From assembly GCF_024343575.1 (NCBI RefSeq), contig NZ_RJUA01000002.1:1-64000 (forward strand): DNA of 64,000 nucleotides, in the 5' to 3' direction. The notes under the pieces are model-generated. The model worked only from the letters and a program-made list of their open reading frames with translations. It made no database searches and had not been told where the DNA came from. This DNA comes from Lacihabitans sp. LS3-19 (lineage in GTDB: Bacteria > Bacteroidota > Bacteroidia > Cytophagales > Spirosomataceae). This document shows, piece by piece, positions 45,814 through 52,728 of the stretch. Numbering within the stretch: position 1 is the first letter of the stretch; each line of letters begins with the position of its first letter. The position numbers and the translations under genes are program-made.

Positions 45814-47352
45814 ATGTCTAGAATAGAATCTTTCAAAGAACAATTATCAACAGGATATACATTTAAGGGTGACTCCATTGTATTAGGTGCCGCCAAATTA
45901 GACGGTGAGGTCGTGCCTGGGACTCAGGTTAAAATTCCACTTAAAACAATGAATAGGCATGGCCTAATTGCTGGAGCGACAGGTACTGGTAAAACCAAAA
46001 GTTTGCAAGTATTAGCAGAATCTCTAAGTGATGCGAGCGTTCCGGTACTTTTGATGGACATCAAAGGTGATTTAAGTGGAATAGCCATGCCAGGTGAGGC
46101 AAAGCCTTTTATTATAGAGCGGACTGATGCTGCAGGAATTGATTATACGCCAAATGGATTTCCAGTAGAAATGCTAACGCTTAGTGATGAAAAAGGCACA
46201 AGGTTGAGAGCTACAACTTCAGAATTCGGACCCATACTTTTATCGAAAATTTTAGGATTAAATGATACACAAGAAGGAATTGTTTCAGTGATATTTAAAT
46301 ATTGCGATGACAATGCTTTGCCTTTATTGGATCTTAAAGATTTTATTAAAGTTATTCAGTTTTTAAGTGAAGAAGGTAAAGCTGAGTTTGAAACTAGTTA
46401 CGGTAAAATGTCGAGTACTTCATTAGGCACTATCATGCGTAAAGTAATAGAATTGCAACAACAAGGTGCAGATGAGTTTTTTGGCGAAACCTCATTCGAT
46501 GTGGATGATTTGATGCGAATTGACAATCAAGGACGTGGCATGATATCTATTTTGAGGGTGATGGACTTAATGGACAGACCAAAACTTTTTTCAACCTTTA
46601 TGTTGAGCTTATTAGCTGAACTTTATGCCTCTCTTCCTGAGGCGGGTGATGAAGATAGACCTAAACTTGTAATATTTATAGATGAAGCTCATTTGGTATT
46701 TCAAGAAGCATCAAAAGCTCTTTTAAATCAAATAGAGACCATTATTAAACTTATACGTTCGAAAGGTGTAGGGATTTATTTTTGTACTCAGAATCCTCAA
46801 GATGTACCTTCTGGTGTACTGTCACAGTTAGGTTTAAAGGTTCAGCATGCACTTAGAGCCTTTACAGCAAACGATAGAAAAACCATAAAGGAAGCCGCCG
46901 GGAACTACCCTGAAACAGATTTCTACAAAACAGAAGATGTGTTGACATCTATGGGAATAGGGGAGGCTTTGGTGACTTGTTTAAACGAAAAGGGTATTCC
47001 GACACCACTTGCCGTTACCTATATGTGCCCTCCTAGAAGTAGAATGGATGTGCTAACAGATTCGGAAATAGACGATTTGGTGGCAAAGTCTAAAATAGCA
47101 AAAAAATACAATGAGGTTGTAGACAGAGAAAGTGCTTACGAATTATTGAATAAAAAGCTGGAAGTAGCTGATCAAACTGAGCCTGAAGTGAAAGCTTCTA
47201 CCAAAAAGGAGAAATCTACTTTAGAAACAATTCTTTCAAGTTCTGTGACAAGGCAAATTGGTAGAACAGCTGCTAATATTATAACTAGATCCCTTTTGGG
47301 AGCTTTGGGTGTAAGTAGTACTACTAGAAAAAAGAAAACTAGCTGGTTTTAA
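45814..47352 (+). CDS. HerA-like/DUF853 P-loop ATPase
   Basis: About 512 residues from the ATG at 45814 (MSRIESFKEQL). Walker A GATGTGKTKS, a VLLMDIKGDLSG strand, Walker B region LVIFIDEAHLVF and the CTQNPQDVP motif match the DUF853/HerA helicase-like family (E. coli YjgR type). The C-terminal ~70 residues are charged and variable. Probably a cytoplasmic ring ATPase; its role is unknown. The kinase gene follows after 12 bp, suggesting co-transcription. Confidence 0.85.
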   Translation: MSRIESFKEQLSTGYTFKGDSIVLGAAKLDGEVVPGTQVKIPLKTMNRHGLIAGATGTGKTKSLQVLAESLSDASVPVLLMDIKGDLSGIAMPGEAKPFIIERTDAAGIDYTPNGFPVEMLTLSDEKGTRLRATTSEFGPILLSKILGLNDTQEGIVSVIFKYCDDNALPLLDLKDFIKVIQFLSEEGKAEFETSYGKMSSTSLGTIMRKVIELQQQGADEFFGETSFDVDDLMRIDNQGRGMISILRVMDLMDRPKLFSTFMLSLLAELYASLPEAGDEDRPKLVIFIDEAHLVFQEASKALLNQIETIIKLIRSKGVGIYFCTQNPQDVPSGVLSQLGLKVQHALRAFTANDRKTIKEAAGNYPETDFYKTEDVLTSMGIGEALVTCLNEKGIPTPLAVTYMCPPRSRMDVLTDSEIDDLVAKSKIAKKYNEVVDRESAYELLNKKLEVADQTEPEVKASTKKEKSTLETILSSSVTRQIGRTAANIITRSLLGALGVSSTTRKKKTSWF

Positions 47353-47364
47353 TAAAAATATAAA

Positions 47365-47871
47365 ATGGTAATCGGAATTGGTGGGCCGAGCAGGTCGGGG
47401 AAAAGTACTTTAGCCAATCTATTGGTGACCTATTTCAGACGAAATGGGAAAAAAGCTATAATATTTCACCAAGACGATTTTGTGTTTCCTGAAACCCAAA
47501 TTCCGAAAATTAAAGATAAAACAGACTGGGAATCGCCGCTTTCGATAGATCACGATTTGTTGTTAGAAGTGATTAGCGATTTCAGAGGAAGATTTGATGT
47601 GGTGATTGTAGAAGGCTTTTTTGCTTTCTACGATCCACGCATCAATCAGGTTTTTGATAAAAGAATTTTTATTAAAATATCCAAACGCACTTTTATTATA
47701 CGAAAAGCCATGGACTCTCGCTGGGGCTACATACCCACATGGTACATAGATCACATTTGGAAATCCTATCTAAAACTCGGTAAACCCTCTGCAATCAAAA
47801 GCGATTATCTAGTAGCCTCTGGTGAAGACGAATTTGACATGAAAAAGATTTTGGGGTATTTGGGTGGGTGA
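47365..47871 (+). CDS. uridine kinase-like P-loop kinase
   Basis: 168 residues. P-loop GGPSRSGKST, a catalytic-region FHQDDFVFP, and EGFFAFYDP resemble the uridine kinase/AAA-type small nucleoside kinases, shorter than Udk. The last 25 codons and stop lie within a 79-bp sequence repeated at 52650-52728 beyond a peptide-export cassette, so this 3' end may have been supplied by the insertion. The gene remains complete. Confidence 0.75.
   Translation: MVIGIGGPSRSGKSTLANLLVTYFRRNGKKAIIFHQDDFVFPETQIPKIKDKTDWESPLSIDHDLLLEVISDFRGRFDVVIVEGFFAFYDPRINQVFDKRIFIKISKRTFIIRKAMDSRWGYIPTWYIDHIWKSYLKLGKPSAIKSDYLVASGEDEFDMKKILGYLGG
47793..47871 (+). repeat. left 79-bp direct repeat flanking the peptide cassette
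   Basis: Matches 52650-52728 at 74 of 79 positions. It covers the last 25 codons and TGA stop of the kinase gene, and similarity ends abruptly on both sides. Confidence 0.92.
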
Positions 47872-47953
47872 ACGGGAGTATTATTTTGTCATTTTTTTTC
47901 TTTCGCATTAAAGTAGAAATTTTCTTAATTTAAGAATTGATATTTAAAATGGC

Positions 47954-47967
47954 TTGATATATATCAA
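47954..47967. promoter_or_regulatory. FNR-type palindrome upstream of the peptide cassette
   Basis: TTGATATATATCAA is a perfect TTGAT-N4-ATCAA site, centred about 95 bp upstream of the start site predicted from the promoter at 48019-48049. Confidence 0.5.
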
Positions 47968-48002
47968 TTATCAAATTTTTTATGTAACAAAACCAAGTAA
48001 CT

Positions 48003-48081
48003 AATTTCTTAGTTTAGGTTGCAGAATTAAATTTCTTTGTTTAGGTTTGAGTATCCATTTTTAAAATTCTCAACCTTAAAC
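48003..48081 (+). repeat. direct and inverted repeats in the cassette promoter
   Basis: AATTTCTTAGTTTAGGTT (48003-48020) recurs with one change at 48030-48047. An imperfect inverted copy (CTCAACCTTAAAC) lies at 48069-48081. They may be operator sites, for example for the HTH protein encoded just downstream. Confidence 0.55.
48019..48049 (+). promoter_or_regulatory. promoter of the peptide cassette
   Basis: TTG at 48019-48021 and TAGGTTTG at 48042-48049 with a 20-bp spacer fit the Bacteroidetes consensus. The first ORF starts 47 bp downstream. Confidence 0.55.
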
Positions 48082-48095
48082 CAACAAAAAATACA

Positions 48096-48452
48096 ATGCT
48101 TTGGAAATACACAGAACGTTTAAGTCAAATAAACTTCCTAATAAAACAAAAGGCTACTGGATGCCCGAAAGAGTTTGCAAAAAAACTCGGTATAACCGAA
48201 AGAGCATGGTACAAATGGCGAGATTCGCTGGTCAATGATTTAGGACTGCCTATTGAATACTGCCCCATTAATCGTACTTATTTTTATAAAGAAGAAGGGA
48301 CTTTTGAAATGGGTTTCAGAAAATTATCCGATACCCAAAAGTCTAATATTTCTGGCGGAAATATTTTTTCAAACTTTTTTGCCCACTGCACTTTTAGTTC
48401 AGTGAGTCACTTTAGCTTTGCTTCACCTTACGATATTGTGAGGCGTTACTAA
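48096..48452 (+). CDS. HTH-domain protein fused to a double-glycine leader peptide
   Basis: 118 residues. Residues ~1-70 form a helix-turn-helix of a Bacteroidetes type (KKLGITERAWYKWRDSL, then a winged part PINRTYFYKEEG). The same frame continues with FRKLSDTQKSNISGG, a typical GG leader, and a 30-residue core with one cysteine. An internal ATG at 48309 would yield the peptide alone (47 residues). The C39 peptidase needed to cleave GG leaders is encoded downstream. It may be a regulator-peptide fusion or two overlapping products; I know of no described example. Confidence 0.65.
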   Translation: MLWKYTERLSQINFLIKQKATGCPKEFAKKLGITERAWYKWRDSLVNDLGLPIEYCPINRTYFYKEEGTFEMGFRKLSDTQKSNISGGNIFSNFFAHCTFSSVSHFSFASPYDIVRRY

Positions 48453-48466
48453 AATTTATTTTTACG

Positions 48467-48628
48467 ATGAAAAGAATTGATACTCCTCAAAAACAAGAAA
48501 TTGTTGGAGGTTATGATGTTATGATGTGTTCAGTGTTAGGGGTGCTTGTGGGGCCTTTATCTCATACCCTCACCACGGGTCAATGGTTTTGGGCAACTGA
48601 AATGTACGCTTATAACTGTGTATTGTAA
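48467..48628 (+). CDS. 53-residue double-glycine peptide precursor
   Basis: A 53-codon ORF starting 15 bp after the previous stop. The leader MKRIDTPQKQEIVGG ends in Gly-Gly; the 38-residue core is hydrophobic with two cysteines (MMCSVLGVLVG and YNCVL), suited to a disulfide. It is the obvious substrate for the C39 exporter and the thioredoxin-like protein in the same operon. Bacteriocin, toxin or signal are all possible. No immunity gene is recognisable by sequence. Confidence 0.65.
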   Translation: MKRIDTPQKQEIVGGYDVMMCSVLGVLVGPLSHTLTTGQWFWATEMYAYNCVL

Positions 48629-48643
48629 GGTAAGAATTTTTCT

Positions 48644-49333
48644 ATGAGACGTTTAATTAAACTTTTGATTTTAAGTCTTTTCTTTTTTCATACGTACTCA
48701 GCTATTTGTCAGGGTACGTATGATATTATTGAGGACTATCTAAGGGTAATTGGAGGAAAGGAAAATATTGATTCTATAAAATCATATCATCAAAGTTTGG
48801 TTTTATCATCCAATGGGCAAGAATTTTTAATTGAGAAATATTTTGAAAGACCTTTTAAATTTAAAGATATCATCCTAAATCATGAGCGTGATACTCTCGC
48901 TTACTATTCTTTCGATGGCCAAAGTTTAAAGTCCAATCGACAAGATTTTTTAAAATTAAGCTCCAGCCCTTATTTAAAAATTATTAAGGAGAAAAGGTTC
49001 GGACTTCTAAATCGTATTTTTTATTTCTCAAATTTTACTTCGCTTAAGGATCAAGAAGTAGATGGAATTTCGTGTAATGTACTTAAGAGCGAAAGCGATG
49101 GTGTTGATTTTCTTTTTTATTTTGACAAAGAAACAAAATTTCTTTTAAAAGAGGAAGATTGGTATGAAGGAAAACTTATTAATTTTCATGAATATCTCGA
49201 TTATAAAAAATTTGGAAATATGGTTTATCCAACTGAAATTCGTAGTACCACTGTTCAATCAAAGTTGACTGAAAGAACATTAAGAATTGAGTTTAACAAA
49301 AATTATGAAGACTCTTTTTTTAGGGGAAAATAA
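48644..49333 (+). CDS. secreted LolA-like protein in the peptide cassette
   Basis: 229 residues with a signal peptide (IKLLILSLFFFHTYSA). The remainder has the IIEDYLRVIGGKENIDSIKSY start and the FYFDKETKFLLKEEDWYEG strand pattern of LolA/LppX-like periplasmic proteins of Bacteroidetes. It may carry a lipid or peptide, or serve as the immunity factor. It starts 15 bp after the GG peptide gene. Confidence 0.6.
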   Translation: MRRLIKLLILSLFFFHTYSAICQGTYDIIEDYLRVIGGKENIDSIKSYHQSLVLSSNGQEFLIEKYFERPFKFKDIILNHERDTLAYYSFDGQSLKSNRQDFLKLSSSPYLKIIKEKRFGLLNRIFYFSNFTSLKDQEVDGISCNVLKSESDGVDFLFYFDKETKFLLKEEDWYEGKLINFHEYLDYKKFGNMVYPTEIRSTTVQSKLTERTLRIEFNKNYEDSFFRGK

Positions 49334-49369
49334 TTCTTCGAATATTTGGTTTTCCAAACAAATAACTAT

Positions 49370-49993
49370 ATGAAGAAATATCTTATTGTTGTAAATTTAA
49401 GTATTTTAACGATAACTACTTTCATTTTCTCAAAAGAGTTTATTACCAATGAAATTCTAGTAAATTTTTACTCCTCGCAATTGCCTTATGCTCAAATAGA
49501 AACAATTATCAGTAAACAGCAGAAGTACGAATGGGTGGGTTATCTATTCATTCCCATCATTTACTTACTCAAAATTTCGCTTATTTCACTCTGCCTTTAT
49601 ACAGGTATTTTACTATCTAACGTCAAAACCCTAAGTTTCTCAAAGATATTCTCAGCAGTTGTCTTAGCTGATATCCTATTTCTTATACCGGGCGTCATAA
49701 AAATCTTCTGGTTTTCTTTTCAGCCTGATTACACGCTCGAAGATTTGCAATACTTTATGCCAGGCTCTCTGCTTAATTTATTTAATCCAAAAGAAATAGA
49801 GCCTTGGTTGGTTTATCCACTCCAGTCCATCAATATTTGGGAGGTGGCCTTTTGGTTTGCTCTCGCTTATGAACTCAAAGAATATTTTCAGGAGGACTAT
49901 ACAAAATCCTTTTCTACTGTTATGGTGTCCTATGGTTCTGGATTTTTGATTTGGGTTGTTTTTGTAGTATTTCTTACCCTCAATTTTTCATGA
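49370..49993 (+). CDS. multi-pass membrane protein in the peptide cassette
   Basis: About 207 residues from the ATG at 49370 (MKKYLIVVNLSILTI). Around five hydrophobic helices (for example IPIIYLLKISLISLCLYTGILL and SGFLIWVVFVVFLTL). No family recognised. The stop overlaps the next gene's start (ATGA), so it is translationally coupled to the thioredoxin-like protein. Candidate immunity or accessory export protein. Confidence 0.6.
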   Translation: MKKYLIVVNLSILTITTFIFSKEFITNEILVNFYSSQLPYAQIETIISKQQKYEWVGYLFIPIIYLLKISLISLCLYTGILLSNVKTLSFSKIFSAVVLADILFLIPGVIKIFWFSFQPDYTLEDLQYFMPGSLLNLFNPKEIEPWLVYPLQSINIWEVAFWFALAYELKEYFQEDYTKSFSTVMVSYGSGFLIWVVFVVFLTLNFS

Positions 49994-50502
49994 AAGATAT
50001 TTTAAAAATACTCATTCCATTAGTCATCATTGCGTGTTTATTGGTACTTGTTTTCAAGATACGGTCACAGCTCAAACAGAAAAAAGAAATTGCGACCACC
50101 ACTGCAAGCCTCCCGCTGTTTGAATATACCACTGTGGCTGGCATAAAATCACGAAATAATCCTGATAGCCCAAAAACGAAACTAATATTCTTCTTTAATA
50201 CTGAATGCGAACACTGCCAAGCCGAGGCTCAGCTGCTAGCGGAGAATTCTAAAAGTCTTGAGCTTGCAGAGGTTTACTTTCTGTCCAATGAAGACTTTTC
50301 TGTTATTCAAAACTTTTCAGACAAGTATTTTAAAAACGTACCGTCTTTTACGGTAGCTAAGGTAGATGTCGGCGTATCGGCCAAAGTTTTTGGCGTAAAT
50401 ACCTATCCTTTTGTTTTTATCTACTCAAAAGACAACCAACTACTTAAGACTTTTAAAGGCGAAGTAAAACTAGAAGCCCTCACAAAATATGTCAAACAAT
50501 AA
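49990..50502 (+). CDS. membrane-anchored thioredoxin-like protein
   Basis: About 170 residues from the ATG at 49990 (MKDILKILIPLV). One N-terminal membrane helix, then a thioredoxin fold with the redox motif CEHC (FFFNTECEHCQAEA) and the cis-proline region VNTYPFVFIYS. It faces the periplasm and could oxidise or isomerise cysteines in the exported peptides. It overlaps the ABC exporter start by 14 bp. Confidence 0.75.
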   Translation: MKDILKILIPLVIIACLLVLVFKIRSQLKQKKEIATTTASLPLFEYTTVAGIKSRNNPDSPKTKLIFFFNTECEHCQAEAQLLAENSKSLELAEVYFLSNEDFSVIQNFSDKYFKNVPSFTVAKVDVGVSAKVFGVNTYPFVFIYSKDNQLLKTFKGEVKLEALTKYVKQ

Positions 50503-51961
50503 CCTCAAGAAAATCCATACCTTACAGCACGACCAAACAGACTGCGGAGTAGCTTGTTTGAAGTCTATTCTGCGGTATTACGGGGGAGATGCTACCCTCG
50601 AAAAACTCAGAGACCTAAGTGGAACTTCCGTGCAAGGCACTAGTTTGTTAGGTTTACAACAGGCCGCTGAGGGCTATAATCTAGAGGCTGAGGCGTTTGA
50701 AGTTGAAGTTTTGGACGAATTCAAAACAGAGGCTACTTTTCCTTGTATTCTGCATGTTTTGATAGACGAAAAGCTGGAACATTATGTGGTTTGCTATAAA
50801 ATCCCCACTTCAGACCAGGGATATTTGATAGGTGATCCTGCTAAAGGTATAGAGGAATGGACAGAAACTGAGCTATTGCAAAGATGGAAAACCAGAGCCA
50901 TGCTGAATTTAAAGCCTAAGGAAGGTTTTGAAAAAATAGTCAAAACAACAAATAGAAAATGGAACTGGTTTAAAGATCTGATTCGTGAAGATATGCCCAT
51001 TCTTGGCATATCGGGTCTTATGGGTATGGTTATAGCAGTTTTGAGTTTGAGTACTGCTTATTTTAGTCAAAAATTGATAGACGATTTTCTACCTAACAAC
51101 AAGACCAGTAAGCTTCTCCTGGGTTTGGGACTTTTGTTTTTTATATTGTTGTCCAAAAGTGGCCTCGGTTATATTCGTACTTTGCTATTACTTCGCCAAA
51201 GCAAAGATTTTAATAGCAGGGTGGCCAATTCGTTTTATAAAAATCTCATGTATCTGCCAAAAGCTTTTTTTGATAATAGAAAAACGGGTGATTTGATTGC
51301 CAGAATGAACGACACACGGCGGATTCAAACTACGATAATACAACTAACAGGTGTCGTTTTTATAGATATTTTTGTGGTTGTTATTTCACTAGTTTTCGTA
51401 TTTATGTATTCTTGGGTACTGGGCATGATTTGTCTTATGAGTTTGCCTTTGTTTGGCTTGTTGGTCTATTTATACAACAAACCTATTGCCGAAAAACAAA
51501 AAGAAGTAATGGCTAATTATGCTCGAAACGAAAGCAATTACATAGATACAATCAATGGCATTGGCGTCATAAAAGCTTACAACAAAGAAGGTTTTTTCTC
51601 TCATATTACGCAATTCACGTATGGGCTGTTTCAAGATAGTATATTGAACTTGGGTAAATTAGGTAACAAATACAACACTTTTGGAGACGTGCTTAACACT
51701 TTATTATTGGTTAGCTTAATGGGTTTGGCGTCATGGATGGTTATTGAAAAAAAGTTGAAACTTGGTGAAATGATGGCCGTAATAACCATTGCAATCGGAA
51801 TAATTGCTTCAGTGGCCAGATTGGCAAATATAAATATCCAGATACAAGAAGCCAAGGTCGCATTTAATAGAATGTTTGAGTTTACCGATTTACAGCCTGA
51901 AAAATTGATAGAGCCTGCTGATTATAAGAAGATGAGTGAGTTTGAAATTGGGGGGGGGTAA
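50489..51961 (+). CDS. peptide exporter, C39 peptidase plus membrane domain (5' part of a split ABC gene)
   Basis: 490 residues. The N-terminal C39 peptidase (about 1-140) has the catalytic Cys in QTDCGVACLKSIL, His in LEHYVVCY and Asp in LIGDPAKG; six membrane helices follow (about 165-440). The frame ends at TAA straight after a run of nine G (51950-51958). With eight G the frame would read on into the next ORF and give a normal ~712-residue peptidase-containing ABC transporter. It cleaves GG leaders and exports the peptide cores. Confidence 0.85.
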   Translation: MSNNNLKKIHTLQHDQTDCGVACLKSILRYYGGDATLEKLRDLSGTSVQGTSLLGLQQAAEGYNLEAEAFEVEVLDEFKTEATFPCILHVLIDEKLEHYVVCYKIPTSDQGYLIGDPAKGIEEWTETELLQRWKTRAMLNLKPKEGFEKIVKTTNRKWNWFKDLIREDMPILGISGLMGMVIAVLSLSTAYFSQKLIDDFLPNNKTSKLLLGLGLLFFILLSKSGLGYIRTLLLLRQSKDFNSRVANSFYKNLMYLPKAFFDNRKTGDLIARMNDTRRIQTTIIQLTGVVFIDIFVVVISLVFVFMYSWVLGMICLMSLPLFGLLVYLYNKPIAEKQKEVMANYARNESNYIDTINGIGVIKAYNKEGFFSHITQFTYGLFQDSILNLGKLGNKYNTFGDVLNTLLLVSLMGLASWMVIEKKLKLGEMMAVITIAIGIIASVARLANINIQIQEAKVAFNRMFEFTDLQPEKLIEPADYKKMSEFEIGGG

Positions 51962-52625
51962 ATGTTTGATTATCAGTGATTTAAATTTCAGATTTGCTGG
52001 TAGGAGCGAATTGCTAAGGAATGTCAACCTTATGATGGAAAAGGGTAAAGTAACCGCACTTTTGGGTGAGATAGGTAGCGGAAAAAGTATATTACTGAGT
52101 ATTCTACAGCGTTTTTATAGTATTGAAAAAGGTGAGGTTTTACTTGATGGATGTAGTATTTATGACATTCCTTTATCTGGCTGGCGTGGTAGATTGGGCG
52201 TGGTAGAGCAAGACATCAAAATATTCAATGGTTTTCTACTTGAAAACATTGTCCTCGGCAACTTGGCTGAGGAAGCCAATAAAGCCATTACTTTTTGTAA
52301 AGAATATGGTTTTGATACTTATTTCTCTAAAATGCCGCAGGGTTACATGACCATAGTCGGGGAGGAAGGCATTAATCTTTCAGGTGGACAAAAGCAACTG
52401 ATAGCATTGGCTCGGGCACTATATAAAAATCCAGAAATTCTGCTTTTAGACGAACCTACCGCTGCAATGGACAAAAAAACTGAAAGCTTTGTAATGAATT
52501 TATTAATGAAAATAAAAGCTGAGAAAATGATACTTTTGGTTAGCCATAGAGATTCGATTGAGGTATTTGCAGATAGAATTTTTGTGTTAGAAAAAGGTAA
52601 TACTCTTGAAAGGCATTTGGTTTGA
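51936..52625 (+). CDS. ATP-binding domain of the split peptide exporter (3' part)
   Basis: About 229 residues in the +1 frame relative to the previous ORF. Walker A GEIGSGKS, signature LSGGQKQ, Walker B EILLLDEPTAAMD and the H-loop SHRDS are intact. Its only start near the junction is a GTG at 51936, so independent translation is doubtful. The simplest reading is one gene interrupted by a G-run length change, from slippage, phase variation or a sequencing error. Confidence 0.8.
   Translation: MSLKLGGGKCLIISDLNFRFAGRSELLRNVNLMMEKGKVTALLGEIGSGKSILLSILQRFYSIEKGEVLLDGCSIYDIPLSGWRGRLGVVEQDIKIFNGFLLENIVLGNLAEEANKAITFCKEYGFDTYFSKMPQGYMTIVGEEGINLSGGQKQLIALARALYKNPEILLLDEPTAAMDKKTESFVMNLLMKIKAEKMILLVSHRDSIEVFADRIFVLEKGNTLERHLV
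51950..51958 (+). repeat. poly-G tract (nine G) at the exporter frameshift
   Basis: An uninterrupted run of nine G in an AT-rich genome, located between the membrane and ATPase domains. One base fewer restores a single reading frame. Confidence 0.9.
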
Positions 52626-52649
52626 TTTTTCAATTTTGTATAAGTTAAT

Positions 52650-52728
52650 AATCAAAACTGATTATCTGGTAGCCTCTGGTGAAGACGAATTCAACATGAA
52701 AAAGATTTTGGGGTATTTGGGTGGGTGA
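52650..52728 (+). repeat. right 79-bp direct repeat (displaced kinase 3' end)
   Basis: Encodes, in frame, a near copy of the kinase's last 25 residues and its TGA, with five base changes. The stop abuts the stop of the convergent M1 peptidase gene, so this is probably the original kinase-peptidase junction. Confidence 0.92.

Noticed and set aside
51936-52625. ATPase ORF as an independent gene
   Set aside because: Its only nearby start is a GTG inside the previous gene and the frame joins perfectly with one G fewer, so a split single gene is more likely.
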